A DNA stretch of 64,000 nucleotides from an uncultured Paracoccaceae bacterium (GCA_937895435.1 CALAXT010000055.1:25923-89922), one strand, 5' to 3'. Counted from the stretch's first letter, positions 1 to 10,412 are shown. Made by a program: numbers and translations. The notes: generated by a model from the sequence alone, not told the origin.

Positions 1-1133
1 TGGCAAGCGCCAGCCACCGGGTACATGTGATTGAGGGCAAGCCCAGCATAGGGCGCAAATTCCTAATGGCTGGCAAATCTGGTCTGAATCTCACAAAAGA
101 CGAACCACTGACAGACTTCATCGCCCAATATGGCCAGGCCGCCTCGTGGCTCAAACCAATGCTGGCCGAATTTGGCCCACCCGAGGTGCAAGCATGGGCG
201 CAGTCTCTGGGCCAACCCATCTTTACTGGCAGCACCGGGCGGGTCTTCCCCAAGGCAATGAAAGCCTCTCCCCTGCTCCGCGCATGGCTCAGCCGCTTGG
301 ACACATTGGGTGTGACGCACGCCACCAACTGGCGCTGGCAAGGCCTAAGGGACGGCGCTCTGGTGTTTGAAACCGCCCAAGGGCAACAAACCCTGCGGCC
401 AGCTTGCACCATTTTGGCGCTTGGTGGCGCAAGCTGGGCACGACTTGGCTCAGATGGGGCGTGGGCCACAGGATTGGCCGCCGCGGGTGTAGGCCTGGCC
501 CCATTTCAACCCGCCAATATGGGCTTCGCCGTCGATTGGGGCCCCCAAATGGCCCCCCATTTTGGCAAACCCGTCAAAAGCACGCACCTCACCGCAGGTC
601 CTTTGCACACACGCGGCGAATGGGTGATCTCCGCACGTGGGATTGAGGGTGGCGCTATCTACATGCTCTCACGCGCCCTGCGCGATGGCTATCCATTGGT
701 CATCGACCTTCTCCCTGACCTTTCGCACACAATCGTAACCCAGCGGCTAGAAAAACAAGGTAAAACCAGTCTCAGCACCCATCTCAGAAAAGCGCTCCAC
801 CTTGATCCCACGCGTATCGCGCTTGTGCACGAATGCGCCCGTTCCGCACACGGCCAACCTCAACCATCCCCAGCGGCCCGCGCCAAGCAGCTCAAAGCGC
901 TGACCCTCCACATCACCCACCCCCACCCAATGGATGAAGCAATATCAACCGCCGGCGGAATCCAACAATCCAGTCTGACAGACGGGCTTGAATTGCGTGC
1001 CCGCCCCGGCACATTTGCCTGTGGCGAAATGCTCGACTGGGAGTCCACTACCGGCGGCTACCTAATTACCGCCTGTCTCGCAACAGGACGCTGGGCCGGC
1101 CAAAATGCCGCGCAATTCCTCAAAAACCGCTAA
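1..1133 (+). CDS. NAD(P)/FAD-dependent flavoprotein, 5' end cut by window
   Basis: The frame is open from base 3 to the TAA at 1131-1133, so the gene enters from the left; a GTG at 27 is internal, not the start. About 376 residues are visible. The segment IGRKFLMAGKSGLNLT and the C-terminal CGEMLDWESTTGGY followed by a helix are typical of the HI0933/BaiN-like flavoprotein family, in particular the uncharacterised PP_4765-type branch; the N-terminal GxGxxG FAD loop lies outside the window. The reaction and substrate are unknown. The gene is on the plus strand of the left arm, opposite to leading-strand genes there, and is markedly C-rich. It converges on holA across a GC-rich hairpin. Confidence 0.85.
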   Translation, partial: ASASHRVHVIEGKPSIGRKFLMAGKSGLNLTKDEPLTDFIAQYGQAASWLKPMLAEFGPPEVQAWAQSLGQPIFTGSTGRVFPKAMKASPLLRAWLSRLDTLGVTHATNWRWQGLRDGALVFETAQGQQTLRPACTILALGGASWARLGSDGAWATGLAAAGVGLAPFQPANMGFAVDWGPQMAPHFGKPVKSTHLTAGPLHTRGEWVISARGIEGGAIYMLSRALRDGYPLVIDLLPDLSHTIVTQRLEKQGKTSLSTHLRKALHLDPTRIALVHECARSAHGQPQPSPAARAKQLKALTLHITHPHPMDEAISTAGGIQQSSLTDGLELRARPGTFACGEMLDWESTTGGYLITACLATGRWAGQNAAQFLKNR

Positions 1134-1156
1134 ATCTTTTCTGTTTGCAAATATCC

Positions 1157-1185
1157 CCGGGGGTCCGGGAGCAGGCAGCCCCCGG
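1157..1185. terminator. GC-rich hairpin between convergent genes
   Basis: CCGGGGG (1157-1163) pairs with CCCCCGG (1179-1185), with a possible extra T-G pair inside. It lies in the 54-bp gap between the converging flavoprotein and holA genes. There is no clear T-run on either side, so it may act as a transcript-end structure or a Rho-dependent stop rather than a classical intrinsic terminator. Confidence 0.45.
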
Positions 1186-1187
1186 TC

Positions 1188-2213
1188 TCAGCGCCGAACC
1201 ATCATCGCCAGACGAATAAACAGCCGCTCAACCAATGCCAAAGCTGGCGCACGCTGCTGGGCTGATCGTAACGTCAGATCTGTGTCCACCACCATCGCCA
1301 ACGCCGTCTCTAATCTGGCCATTCCCCAAGCCTGCGCCTGCTTGGCCATGCGCTCACGCCGTGGGCCAAAGACGGGCGGGCGGGCGCGGGCCAACCCTTG
1401 CGCAACCCCTCCCCCATCGACACAGGCCGCGTGCAGCGTGCGGAAATGCCTGTTGGCCGCGATACAAAGGCCAACTGCGGCGACGCCCTGTCCACCCAGC
1501 CGCTGCATCAAGGGCCCAATCTCACCTGCGCGGCCCTCGGCCACCACATGCAATATATCATCCAGTTCGGCCTCAATCGTTGCAGGGGCCAGCGCGGCAA
1601 TCTCGGCGCTGCTTAGTGCCGACCCATCACCAAACTTATAAAGTCCCAGCTTTTCGACCATTTGGCGAAAATCTCCAGGGTCAAGCGCACGCGCCAACGC
1701 AGCGATGTCGCCCGCAGCTTCGGGCGCCACAGCCCCCACACCGGCCGCCTTTAAAAGGGCTGTGATCTCATCACGGTCAGGCGGGTCATCATAAAGCCCA
1801 ATCGCCAATGCCGCGCGGTCGGTTTCAAAAAACTTTCGCAGGCTGGACTTGGCAGCCAATGCCCCAGCAGTCACAACCAAAACAGCGTCTCCATCGCGCC
1901 AATCAGCCAAAACGGCAGCAACTTGGGCTGTCACCCCATCGCCTGCTTCTTCAAGCAGCACCGCCCTTTGGCCGGGAAAAAAGCCCTGCGCGCGCATCTC
2001 ATCACCCAGCCGCGCACCATCTTTGCGCAATTCCGCAGCCGCCATCCGCGTCAGCCGCATTTCAGACGGGCCATCTGGCCCAATCAGTGCAGCGATCAAT
2101 TCTTGGCGGCGCAGGGCAACGCGCATGGGGTCTGCGCCATAGATCAGCACAGCCGGCCGCTGGGGGTCGGGCTTGGCGAAATAGCGCCGCGCCTCTGCCC
2201 CGGCCAGCTTCAC
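1188..2213 (-). CDS. holA: DNA polymerase III subunit delta
   Basis: This 341-residue protein has the HolA layout: N-terminal VLIYGADPMRVALRR (the degenerate nucleotide-binding fold of clamp-loader subunits), a middle rich in helices with TAGALAAKSSLRKFFE, and a C-terminal collar domain. Delta opens the beta clamp during clamp loading at the replication fork. The ATG at 2213 overlaps the lptE stop by 4 bp, so translation is probably coupled. The order leuS-lptE-holA on one strand is conserved in many proteobacteria, which supports the call despite low conservation of this family. Confidence 0.93.
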   Translation of the reverse strand: MKLAGAEARRYFAKPDPQRPAVLIYGADPMRVALRRQELIAALIGPDGPSEMRLTRMAAAELRKDGARLGDEMRAQGFFPGQRAVLLEEAGDGVTAQVAAVLADWRDGDAVLVVTAGALAAKSSLRKFFETDRAALAIGLYDDPPDRDEITALLKAAGVGAVAPEAAGDIAALARALDPGDFRQMVEKLGLYKFGDGSALSSAEIAALAPATIEAELDDILHVVAEGRAGEIGPLMQRLGGQGVAAVGLCIAANRHFRTLHAACVDGGGVAQGLARARPPVFGPRRERMAKQAQAWGMARLETALAMVVDTDLTLRSAQQRAPALALVERLFIRLAMMVRR

Positions 2214-2719
2214 GGCAAAGCCTCAGAGACGCGCATCAAAACCAGTCTATCCTCAATCTGCTGTGCCAATTGCACCATCAGCCGGGTTCCTGCATCACGC
2301 TCTGCCGACAGCGTCGACAGCCGCCCACCGCCAGAATTATATCCTGTAAAGCCAGACACAACACCCTGAGCACGCACCACGCCCCCCGGTACATCCCGCA
2401 CTTCATAAGATACGCTGCCACTCAGAGTATAGCGGGTAATCGCTTGATCTGAGGTGATCCCACCGGACGACTCTTTGGTTGTAATATCATAGCTCAGAAC
2501 CATATCGGGGACAGACTGTGTTCGGCCCAGTCGGTCTTCCAACGCTGCCACAAGATCATAGCCCAAGCGCGTGTCAGGCGCGGCTATCTGCACCTTGCCC
2601 CGCAGCCCCTGCGCCGCACCCTGTGGCCCATACACCGGCTGAAAGCCACACGCACTCATCACAGCCAAAGGCAGCAACAAAAGACCCCCCAAGGCCGCTT
2701 TGCGCCTAGATAACAACAT
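2210..2719 (-). CDS. lptE: LPS-assembly lipoprotein LptE
   Basis: The start is taken as the ATG at 2719 (169 residues, [12 protein letters not shown]), which overlaps the end of leuS by 14 bp. An in-frame TTG at 2740 would add seven residues. A basic N-terminus and hydrophobic core lead to a lipobox ending MSAC, followed by GFQPVYG, the hallmark of LptE/RlpB. LptE plugs the LptD outer-membrane barrel that inserts lipopolysaccharide. The protein is predicted to be exported and lipidated at the Cys. Position between leuS and holA matches the conserved cluster. Confidence 0.92.
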   Translation of the reverse strand: MLLSRRKAALGGLLLLPLAVMSACGFQPVYGPQGAAQGLRGKVQIAAPDTRLGYDLVAALEDRLGRTQSVPDMVLSYDITTKESSGGITSDQAITRYTLSGSVSYEVRDVPGGVVRAQGVVSGFTGYNSGGGRLSTLSAERDAGTRLMVQLAQQIEDRLVLMRVSEALP

Positions 2720-5252
2720 TGACGATGCGCCCCGGCACAATAATCAACTTTTTGGGCGCGGCACCGGCCAAAAGTTTGGCCACATCCGGTTCCACCAAAA
2801 CCAGCGCCTCAATTTGCGCATTCGGCATGTCTTTTGGCACCTGAATTTCTGCCCGCCGCTTGCCATTAACCTGAATGGGCAACGTGATCTGATCCTCTAC
2901 CAACATCGCAGGATCGGGCTGAGGCCAAGGCGCAGATGCGACCAGACCGATACCACCCAGCATTGCCCAGACCTCTTCGGCCAAGTGCGGCACCATGGGT
3001 GACATCAGCTGCGCCATCACCCGCATGGTTTGACGCTTGGCATCGGCACTGGCGTCTGATTTTGACACCGCGTTTGTCAGCTCATACAGCTTGGCCACAG
3101 CTTTGTTAAAAGCAAAACCTTCGATCCCACGCGTCACCTCATCAATCGCGCGGTGCATGGCTTTCAGCAATGCCAGGTCGTGGCTGGGGTCGCCCCCACC
3201 GCGCCGGTCAATCTCATCGGCCAAACGCCAGACCCGGCCCAGATGGCGAAAGGCCGCCTCGGCGCCAGATGCGGTCCATTCCACATCACGTTCGGGGGGG
3301 CTGTCTGACATCACAAACCAGCGTGCAGTATCTGCACCAAATGCGCTGATGATGCTGACCGGATCGACCACATTTTTCTTTGATTTTGACATTTTAGCCG
3401 AAGGGATCACCTGAACGGGCGCCCCCGTGGCCTTTAGCCTGCCGTCTTCCACGTCTTCTGGCAAATGATAGACAGGCCGCCCCGCCGCATCGCGTGTCAG
3501 ATAGATCTCGTGCGTCACCATGCCTTGGGTGAACAGCGCATCAAAGGGCTCAATCGCTTTGGCGGGCAGATGGCCAGTGGCATGCATCGCCCGCGCAAAA
3601 AACCGCGAGTAAAGCAGATGCAAGATCGCATGTTCAATTCCACCAATATATTGGTCAACATTCATCCAATAGGCCGCATCTTCGGCCACGGTGGGCGTGG
3701 CACCATGCGGCGCCGTAAAGCGCGCATAATACCAGCTGCTGTCCACAAATGTGTCCATCGTATCTGTTTCGCGGCGCGCGGGGGCACCACAGGCCGGGCA
3801 GGTGCAATCGCGCCACGTCGGATGGCGATCAAGCGGGTTACCCGGCTTATCAAACGTCACATCGTCGGGCAGGCGGATCGGCAGATTTTCTTTGGCCTCA
3901 GGTACAACACCACAGGCCTCGCAATGCACCACTGGGATTGGGCATCCCCAATAGCGCTGGCGCGACAGTCCCCAATCACGCAGGCGGTAATTCGTAACAC
4001 CACGGCCAATCCCACGCGATTCACAGCTGTCAATGGCCGCAACCACGGCCTGTTCACCGGTCTGTACTTCATTACCAGCAAAACCCAACAGATAGCGCAC
4101 CGGTTCGGTTTTGGGCGGCACAAACGCCTGTGCAAGATCTGTCATCGGATCTGTTAAGCTTGCAAATACGGGGGCAATAGCCAGACCATATTTGGTGGCA
4201 AAATCAAAATCACGCTGATCATGGGCCGGGCAGCCGAAAATGGCACCCGTGCCATAATCCATCAAAATGAAGTTTGCGATGTAAACCGGCAACTGCCACT
4301 CTGGGTTCAACGGGTGGCGCACGGTAATGCCCGTGTCAAACCCACGCTTTTCAGCCTTTTCCAGCGCTTCTTCCGATGTGCCAACTTTACGGCATTCAGC
4401 AACAAAGGCGGCCAGATTGGGGTTTGCGCCCTCAAGCGCGCGGGCCAGCGGGTGATCAGGCGAAATCGCCGCAAATGACGCGCCAAGCAATGTGTCCGGA
4501 CGGGTGGTGTAGACCTCAAGCTTTTCAAAGCCTTGCGGTGCGTTAAGCGTATCAAACGCAAATTGCAGGCCCCGGCTTTTGCCGATCCAATTGGCTTGCA
4601 TCAGACGGACCTTTTCAGGCCAATTGTGCAAACCATCCAAGGCGTCCAGCAGCTCAGGCGCATAATCAGAAATACGGAAAAACCACTGAGTCAGCTCGCG
4701 CCGCTCAACCGGGGCACCTGATCGCCAACCACAGCCGTCAATCACCTGCTCATTGGCCAAAACAGTCATGTCAACCGGGTCCCAGTTCACAACTGCATTT
4801 TTGCGATACACCAAGCCTTTATCCAACATGTCGATGAACATCGCCTGCTGCTGCCCGTAGTATTCTGGATCGCAGGTGGCGAATTCCCGGCTCCAATCAA
4901 TCGAAAGACCCAGCGGCTTCATCTGGGCGCGCATGTCGGCAATGTTGCCATACGTCCACTCTTTGGGGTGGCCCCCACGTTCGATTGCCGCGTTTTCTGC
5001 CGGCATACCAAACGCATCCCACCCCATCGGATGCAACACGCTAAAGCCACAGCTGGCCTTGTAGCGCGCAATGACGTCGCCCATCGTGTAGTTTCGCACA
5101 TGGCCCATATGGATGCGCCCCGACGGATAGGGAAACATTTCCAAAACGTAGTATTTTGGGCGATCTGGGTCACGACGGGCGGTAAATATACCAGCCTCAT
5201 CCCAGGCCTTTTGCCATTTGGCTTCGGTTTCAGCGGGATCATAGCGCGACAT
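2706..5252 (-). CDS. leuS: Leucyl-tRNA synthetase
   Basis: An 848-residue class I synthetase charging tRNA-Leu in the cytoplasm. The start chosen is ATG 5252 ([19 protein letters not shown]); the open frame extends 58 codons further but that part does not resemble the family. The HIGH motif appears as [11 protein letters not shown] near residue 45 and the KMSKS loop as AKMSKSKKN in the C-terminal half. The CP1 editing domain with the threonine-rich [10 protein letters not shown] stretch is present. Length is normal for bacterial LeuRS. It heads a minus-strand unit leuS-lptE-holA and diverges from hslV. Confidence 0.98.
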   Translation of the reverse strand: MSRYDPAETEAKWQKAWDEAGIFTARRDPDRPKYYVLEMFPYPSGRIHMGHVRNYTMGDVIARYKASCGFSVLHPMGWDAFGMPAENAAIERGGHPKEWTYGNIADMRAQMKPLGLSIDWSREFATCDPEYYGQQQAMFIDMLDKGLVYRKNAVVNWDPVDMTVLANEQVIDGCGWRSGAPVERRELTQWFFRISDYAPELLDALDGLHNWPEKVRLMQANWIGKSRGLQFAFDTLNAPQGFEKLEVYTTRPDTLLGASFAAISPDHPLARALEGANPNLAAFVAECRKVGTSEEALEKAEKRGFDTGITVRHPLNPEWQLPVYIANFILMDYGTGAIFGCPAHDQRDFDFATKYGLAIAPVFASLTDPMTDLAQAFVPPKTEPVRYLLGFAGNEVQTGEQAVVAAIDSCESRGIGRGVTNYRLRDWGLSRQRYWGCPIPVVHCEACGVVPEAKENLPIRLPDDVTFDKPGNPLDRHPTWRDCTCPACGAPARRETDTMDTFVDSSWYYARFTAPHGATPTVAEDAAYWMNVDQYIGGIEHAILHLLYSRFFARAMHATGHLPAKAIEPFDALFTQGMVTHEIYLTRDAAGRPVYHLPEDVEDGRLKATGAPVQVIPSAKMSKSKKNVVDPVSIISAFGADTARWFVMSDSPPERDVEWTASGAEAAFRHLGRVWRLADEIDRRGGGDPSHDLALLKAMHRAIDEVTRGIEGFAFNKAVAKLYELTNAVSKSDASADAKRQTMRVMAQLMSPMVPHLAEEVWAMLGGIGLVASAPWPQPDPAMLVEDQITLPIQVNGKRRAEIQVPKDMPNAQIEALVLVEPDVAKLLAGAAPKKLIIVPGRIVNVVI

Positions 5253-5323
5253 GGCGGGCCTCTTTGCTGCAAGCTTGCCGCTGGTTATACCGCCCGCCCC
5301 GCCAAGGTCCAGCCCCGCGCAGG

Positions 5324-5353
5324 CTTGCAGGCCCCCATCCAAGCCGCCATATT
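5324..5353 (+). promoter_or_regulatory. Possible RpoH heat-shock promoter for hslVU
   Basis: CTTGCAG (5324-5330), a 14-base spacer, then CGCCATATT (5345-5353) resembles the sigma-32 pattern CTTGAAA-N13-15-CCCCATNT: 5 of 7 bases match in the -35 and 7 of 8 in the -10 (5345-5352). It would start transcription about 25 bases before the hslV ATG. hslVU is a classic RpoH target, so the location fits. Sequence match only. Confidence 0.45.
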
Positions 5354-5386
5354 GGGAAAAATGGCGCAAAACAGGGCGAGCCAGTG

Positions 5387-5944
5387 ATGAATGATGACAA
5401 ATTTCCAGGCTGGCACGGCACAACAATTTTAGCGGTGCGCAAAGACGGTAAGGTGGTTGTGGCCGGGGATGGTCAGGTCAGCCTGGGGCAAACTGTGCTA
5501 AAGGGCACAGCACGCAAAGTGCGGCGCCTGCAAACCGCCGGACATGAGGTCGTTGCAGGCTTTGCCGGATCAACGGCCGATGCCTTTACGTTGCTGGAAC
5601 GGTTGGAAAAAAAGCTTGAAGCGACACCCGGCCAGTTGGCACGAGCCGCAGTAGAGCTGGCCAAAGACTGGCGCACCGACAAATATTTGCAAAAGCTAGA
5701 AGCCATGCTGATTGTCACCGATGGCACCGTGCTGCTGGTAGTGACGGGTGCGGGCGATGTGCTGGAACCCGAATATGATATTGCCGCAATCGGGTCGGGG
5801 GGCAATTATGCGTTGGCTGCCGCCCGCGCGCTGATGGAAACCGACATGAACGCTGAGGCCATCGCCCGCCGCGCCATGGCGATTGCCGCTGATATTTGTG
5901 TCTATACCAATGGCAAACTGACCGTTGAAACGATCAGCGCATAG
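5387..5944 (+). CDS. hslV: ATP-dependent protease HslVU, peptidase subunit
   Basis: A 185-residue proteasome-like threonine protease that degrades misfolded proteins with HslU. The ATG at 5387 gives [15 protein letters not shown]. The mature enzyme should begin at Thr12 of HGTT after removal of an 11-residue propeptide; this active-site Thr is intact. The segment [20 protein letters not shown] is the family signature. An upstream open frame reaching 5264 does not resemble HslV. The gene is 29 bp from hslU and is preceded by a candidate heat-shock promoter. Confidence 0.97.
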   Translation: MNDDKFPGWHGTTILAVRKDGKVVVAGDGQVSLGQTVLKGTARKVRRLQTAGHEVVAGFAGSTADAFTLLERLEKKLEATPGQLARAAVELAKDWRTDKYLQKLEAMLIVTDGTVLLVVTGAGDVLEPEYDIAAIGSGGNYALAAARALMETDMNAEAIARRAMAIAADICVYTNGKLTVETISA

Positions 5945-5973
5945 CCCCACGCCACGCAAAGGACCCCATCATC

Positions 5974-7281
5974 ATGACAGATTTGACCCCGCGCGAAATC
6001 GTATCAGAACTTGATCGCTATATCATCGGTCAGGCCGATGCCAAACGCGCGGTAGCGGTGGCCCTGCGCAACCGCTGGCGGCGCAAGCACCTGCCCGATG
6101 ATCTGCGGGATGAGGTTTACCCGAAAAACATTTTAATGATCGGGCCAACAGGCGTGGGCAAAACCGAAATCAGCCGCAGACTGGCCCGACTGGCCCGCGC
6201 ACCCTTTTTAAAGATTGAGGCAACAAAGTTCACCGAAGTTGGCTATGTCGGGCGTGACGTCGACAGCATCATCCGTGATCTGGTTGACGTGGCCATTGCA
6301 CAAACGCGTGCCCAGATGCGCGAAGATGTTGCCGCCCGCGCCCAAGCCGCCGCCGAAGACCGCGTTTTGGCAGCCATCACAGGTGAAAATGCCCGCGAAC
6401 AAACGCGCGAGATGTTTCGTGGCAAGCTTAAGCGCGGCGAGCTGGACGATACCATGATTGAACTCGACATGGCCGACACCTCAAATCCGGTGCCATTCGA
6501 TCTGCCAGGCATGCAGCCAGGCCAACAGCCCGGCATGATGAATTTAGGCGATATTTTCGGCAAAGCCTTTGGCCAGCGCACCGTGCGCCGCAAGGTTCGG
6601 GTGGCTGACAGCTATGAGGCCCTGATGGGCGAAGAAGCCGATAAACTGCTGGATGATGAGGCCGTAACCCGCAACGCATTAACGGCTGTTCAGGAAAGCG
6701 GCATTGTTTTTATTGATGAAATTGATAAGGTCTGCACCCGCGCCGATACCCGTGGCGGCGATGTCAGCCGCGAAGGCGTGCAGCGTGATTTGTTACCCCT
6801 GATTGAGGGCACCAGCGTTTCAACCAAATATGGCACCGTCAAGACTGATCATATTTTGTTCATCGCCTCGGGGGCGTTTCATGTCGCAAAACCCTCTGAT
6901 TTGCTGCCCGAATTGCAGGGCCGTCTGCCAATCCGCGTAGAACTAACCCCCCTGAGCGAGTCAGATTTTATCCGCATTCTGACCGAACCAGACAATGCGC
7001 TGACACGGCAATATAGCGCCCTTTTGCAAACCGAAGGCGTCACTGTCACCTTTGCCGCCGATGGCATTGCTGCCTTGGCCCATATCGCAGCCGAGGTTAA
7101 TCAAGGCGTGGAAAACATCGGAGCGCGTCGGCTTTACACGGTGATTGAGCGCGTGTTCGAGGATATTTCTTTTTCAGCACCTGATCGTGCGGGTGAGCAG
7201 ATATTGGTGGATGCAGCCTTTGTCGAAACCCATTTGGGCGCGCTGTCACGATCGGCCGATCTTAGCAGATATGTGCTGTAA
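5974..7281 (+). CDS. hslU: ATP-dependent protease HslVU, ATPase subunit
   Basis: A 435-residue AAA+ unfoldase that feeds substrates into the HslV chamber. Walker A is GPTGVGKT (residues 57-64), Walker B is IVFIDEID near residue 245, and the N-terminal [20 protein letters not shown] is diagnostic. The C-terminus ends ADLSRYVL, matching the conserved tail that docks into HslV. The I-domain between the Walker motifs includes a Met/Pro/Gly-rich stretch ([10 protein letters not shown]). Follows hslV in the usual order. Confidence 0.98.
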   Translation: MTDLTPREIVSELDRYIIGQADAKRAVAVALRNRWRRKHLPDDLRDEVYPKNILMIGPTGVGKTEISRRLARLARAPFLKIEATKFTEVGYVGRDVDSIIRDLVDVAIAQTRAQMREDVAARAQAAAEDRVLAAITGENAREQTREMFRGKLKRGELDDTMIELDMADTSNPVPFDLPGMQPGQQPGMMNLGDIFGKAFGQRTVRRKVRVADSYEALMGEEADKLLDDEAVTRNALTAVQESGIVFIDEIDKVCTRADTRGGDVSREGVQRDLLPLIEGTSVSTKYGTVKTDHILFIASGAFHVAKPSDLLPELQGRLPIRVELTPLSESDFIRILTEPDNALTRQYSALLQTEGVTVTFAADGIAALAHIAAEVNQGVENIGARRLYTVIERVFEDISFSAPDRAGEQILVDAAFVETHLGALSRSADLSRYVL

Positions 7282-7282
7282 A

Positions 7283-8419
7283 ATGCCACAAAAACGGCGG
7301 CACTGGGCGTGTGTCTGCGCCGCTGTTTTTCTGGGTTTGGCGGCCTGCACCCCGCGCCCCCAAATGGATATTCAGCCACAGGCCCGGGGTATTGGCACCG
7401 CCCAAGCCGTTTTTGTTGCAACAGGCCGTACCCCGCGCGCCGAAAGCCCCGGATTTACCGGCGAGCGCGACACGGTTTTGCATTTTGCCCGATTTGACGT
7501 ATCTATTCCCCCCGCCCATCAGTTGGGCGAAATTGCCTTGCCAAAAAATGGCCAAAAAACTGATCCGCAAAAACATTTTGTAACCCTGTCCAGCACAGGA
7601 TTTGATGACCAAACCGCCTTTAACGGTGCCCTACGGCAGGCATTGGCCAAGACACCGGGGACAACACGCGAGGCGGTGGTGTTCGTGCATGGGTTCAACA
7701 CCAATTTCACCGAAGGCCTGTTTCGCGCGGCCCAGCTTTCCAATGATTTGGCGCTGGGCGCAGTTGTCGTGCATTACTCTTGGCCATCCCTGGGAAAGCC
7801 GCTCGCCTATGTCTATGATCGTGATTCAGCTTTGATAGCCCGAGATGGGCTGCATGCGCTTTTGCGGGGTCTGTCAGAGGCTGGCGCTGACCGTATTTTG
7901 ATTGTGGGTCATTCCATGGGTGGCAGTCTGGTCATGGAGGGGCTGCGCCAAATGTCGCTGACGGGTGATCAGCGCACACTATCACGGTTGAGCGGTGTGG
8001 TGATGGTGTCCCCTGATATTGATGTTGAATTGTTTAAATCTCAGGCGCGCCAAATCGGCACGCTGCCACAACCTTTTGTCATCTTTACCTCTGAGCGTGA
8101 CAGGGCGCTCGCGCTGTCATCGGGGCTGACGGCACGCAGGCCACGGTTGGGCACCTTGGCAGATGTATCCGAAGTGGCCGATCTTGATGTCACCATACTA
8201 GAGGTCGGCGCGTTTTCTGCCGGTTTGGGGCATTTTACTGCCGGGGATTCCCCAGCGCTGATCGCGCTTTTAACCCGAATTGATAATCTTGACATTGCCC
8301 TGCGCAATGATGCCCTGCGCCGCACGGATCTTATCAGTGGCACAATTTTGACCATTCGGGATGCCACACGCATTGTTCTAAGCCCCGTGGCCGCCGTAGC
8401 AGACGAGCTGCGCCCCTAA
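7283..8419 (+). CDS. Alpha/beta hydrolase lipoprotein (DUF900 type)
   Basis: The start is placed at ATG 7283, right after the hslU stop; ATG 7271, overlapping hslU, is the alternative. Neither has a clear Shine-Dalgarno, so translation may rely on hslU coupling. The 378-residue product has a signal sequence with lipobox GLAAC, then the nucleophile elbow GHSMGG and an oxyanion-region HGFNTNF. These fit the DUF900 family of serine alpha/beta hydrolases of unknown substrate. Predicted location is the periplasmic face of a membrane. It converges on the Smr gene with a 4-bp overlap. Confidence 0.85.
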   Translation: MPQKRRHWACVCAAVFLGLAACTPRPQMDIQPQARGIGTAQAVFVATGRTPRAESPGFTGERDTVLHFARFDVSIPPAHQLGEIALPKNGQKTDPQKHFVTLSSTGFDDQTAFNGALRQALAKTPGTTREAVVFVHGFNTNFTEGLFRAAQLSNDLALGAVVVHYSWPSLGKPLAYVYDRDSALIARDGLHALLRGLSEAGADRILIVGHSMGGSLVMEGLRQMSLTGDQRTLSRLSGVVMVSPDIDVELFKSQARQIGTLPQPFVIFTSERDRALALSSGLTARRPRLGTLADVSEVADLDVTILEVGAFSAGLGHFTAGDSPALIALLTRIDNLDIALRNDALRRTDLISGTILTIRDATRIVLSPVAAVADELRP

Positions 8420-9039
8420 CGCTGCCGCCGCAGATAGACATAGAACGCCCCAGCACCGCCGTGGCGCAGATGTGCTTGGGTCAATTGTAACACAAGCCCC
8501 CCCAACGGGGCCAAACGCAGCCAATGTGGAACCTGATGGCGCAAAACGCCACTTTGCTGCGCGGTTGGGCCATGATCTGCTGTTGATTTATATCCCTTAC
8601 CTGCCCCCTTGCCCGTGATCACCAAAACCAAACGCAGACCCTCTGCGTGGCTGCGCATAACAAAGCGGGTTAGGGCTGGGTGAGCCTGTGCGACGGTCAT
8701 GCCATGCAAATCAATCCGCGCCTCAGGGTCTAATTTACCACGGGACAGCCGTTGATAAGCCTTACGGTCCATATGGATCATCGGCGGGGCGGTGCCATTG
8801 GGGCCACGCATCACAGCCGCGCCTTGTAACGGTGCGTTAGCACCGATTTCAAACGCACGAATTGGCTGGGCCGATAGCGCGGCATGCACGTTGGGCTTTG
8901 GCCTGTGTGCAGATATTTGCGCGAAATCTGCTGTCAGACCTGGAGGCCGATCAGGGTGCAAAGGCGCCGCGGTGTCAGCCACCCGGCGCCAAAGATCTTG
9001 TTCATCCTTGGAAAGCCCGCGGGGCTTGCGCGGGGCCAT
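8416..9039 (-). CDS. Smr-domain protein
   Basis: A 207-residue protein with an unstructured N-terminal half and a C-terminal Smr domain: IDLHGMTVAQAHPALTRF, then the GKGAGKG loop, then GVLRHQVPHWL. Smr domains are nicking or RNA-cleaving endonuclease folds derived from the MutS2 tail; small stand-alone versions in alphaproteobacteria have no assigned role. The ATG at 9039 lies 3 bp after the Tim44-domain stop, so the two are almost certainly cotranscribed. No partner nuclease is nearby. Confidence 0.9.
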   Translation of the reverse strand: MAPRKPRGLSKDEQDLWRRVADTAAPLHPDRPPGLTADFAQISAHRPKPNVHAALSAQPIRAFEIGANAPLQGAAVMRGPNGTAPPMIHMDRKAYQRLSRGKLDPEARIDLHGMTVAQAHPALTRFVMRSHAEGLRLVLVITGKGAGKGYKSTADHGPTAQQSGVLRHQVPHWLRLAPLGGLVLQLTQAHLRHGGAGAFYVYLRRQR

Positions 9040-9042
9040 CCT

Positions 9043-9702
9043 TCATTCTCCGGTGGCCACAAGCTGCCAGTTTGGATTTTGGGCGCCCATCTTGCGCGCA
9101 AAGGTCCAAATGTCTTTCTGGCGACGAATTTCGTTGGCGTCGCCCTCAACCACATTGCCCTCGGCATCGCGCATCACGGATGTCAGTTCACCCACAAAAC
9201 GGATGGTTACCTCGGCCTCGCGGGTGTCGTGATCAAAGCTGGCGCTGATTAATGACAACTCACGAATGCCAACAAACTGCGCCTGAACACTCAAACCACG
9301 GGCTTCGCGTTCTTCCAGCACCGATTGAAAGGTATCATAGACATCACGCGCCAAAAACGGCACCAGATCATCCATTGCGCCTTTTTCAAAACCCATCACG
9401 ATCATTTCATAAGCACCCCGCGCGCCACGCAAGAATTCGGTCACGTTGAAACTGGGTTCTTCTGATTTCATCGCCGCCAGCGCTTTTGCTGTCGCCGAGC
9501 CTTCGGGGGCATGGTCGGTGATGTCTGCATCTGGGCCACCATCAATGACCTCAAGCCCACGGCGCAGATCATCACGGGTCTGCACGACAGGCGCCACAGG
9601 CTTTTCAAACCCATCGCGGCTGCCAAGCACATCGCGCAAGCGCAGGATCAAAAATATCGCAATTCCGGCCAAAACAAGAAGCTGGATAACGGCAGAGCTC
9701 AT
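9043..9702 (-). CDS. Tim44-domain inner-membrane protein
   Basis: The ATG at 9702 with a GAGG ribosome site gives 219 residues. The N-terminus (SSAVIQLLVLAGIAIFLILRL) is a single membrane anchor, and the C-terminal half (FLRGARGAYEMIVMGFEKG to the end) is the Tim44/Tim44-like fold. The family is related to the mitochondrial import factor Tim44; in bacteria such proteins have been called TimA and their function is not settled. It is followed at once by the Smr gene. It diverges from fxsA across 143 bp that show no obvious promoter. Confidence 0.9.
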   Translation of the reverse strand: MSSAVIQLLVLAGIAIFLILRLRDVLGSRDGFEKPVAPVVQTRDDLRRGLEVIDGGPDADITDHAPEGSATAKALAAMKSEEPSFNVTEFLRGARGAYEMIVMGFEKGAMDDLVPFLARDVYDTFQSVLEEREARGLSVQAQFVGIRELSLISASFDHDTREAEVTIRFVGELTSVMRDAEGNVVEGDANEIRRQKDIWTFARKMGAQNPNWQLVATGE

Positions 9703-9845
9703 CAGGACCTCGAGTTCGGTTGGGCCATCAGGGTGGCCAGTGTTGGAAAATGGCGACTGAACATTTGTTTGTCCGCCTGACTCCACTTATGTAGGGCAGA
9801 CGGGGGATCAAGTCCACCGTTGGACCGAAAGGATGGAAACTACCG

Positions 9846-10352
9846 ATGTGGGTTGTTTTTCCGCTGCTGTGGCCACTGATTGAAATTGCGCTTTTTGTCA
9901 CGCTGGGCGGAGCAATCGGGCTGTGGGGCACGCTGGCATTGGTGATTGGCAGCGCGGCACTGGGGATATCCATCCTGCGCGGTCAAGGCATGGGATCTGT
10001 TAACCAAATGCGTCAACGTATGGCGGGCCAGACCGGTGCGCTGGAAATGATTGCCCAACAGATGGCCACGCCATTAGCTGCGATCCTGCTGATATTGCCG
10101 GGTTTTTTAACAGACACTATTGGGCTTTTGCTGTTGTTGCCGCCCATTCAACTGCTGCTGGCACGTCTGGCACTGGCCCGGTTGCAGCGCGCAGGTGCGG
10201 CCGCAGGGTTTGACAATCGGGGCCATCAACACCAAGCAACCCCCGACATCATCGAGGGCGATTGGAAAGACATCACCCCAGAAAACCCCGCCACCGACGC
10301 CAGCAAAAATCTTGACCAATCGGGGCGCGACCCAAACCGCACGCGCCATTGA
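9846..10352 (+). CDS. fxsA: FxsA family membrane protein
   Basis: A 168-residue protein with three to four hydrophobic segments in its first 115 residues (FPLLWPLIEIALFVTLGGAIG and the LPGFLTDTIGLLLLLPP stretch), which match FxsA/YtzA. E. coli FxsA suppresses F-plasmid exclusion of phage T7; the normal role is unknown. The tail after residue 120 is hydrophilic and rich in Asp, Asn and Pro. It precedes secB, an association seen in other alphaproteobacteria including Caulobacter. Confidence 0.9.
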   Translation: MWVVFPLLWPLIEIALFVTLGGAIGLWGTLALVIGSAALGISILRGQGMGSVNQMRQRMAGQTGALEMIAQQMATPLAAILLILPGFLTDTIGLLLLLPPIQLLLARLALARLQRAGAAAGFDNRGHQHQATPDIIEGDWKDITPENPATDASKNLDQSGRDPNRTRH

Positions 10353-10412
10353 GAATCCCCCCTGAACCTGCTAGGTATCTTTCATCGATTTTTTATTTTT
10401 CAGGAGTGAATG

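Noticed and set aside
5264..5386. Longer hslV start
   Set aside because: The extra 41 residues are Pro/Arg-rich and unlike the family, and the frame covers the proposed promoter; ATG 5387 gives the normal propeptide length.
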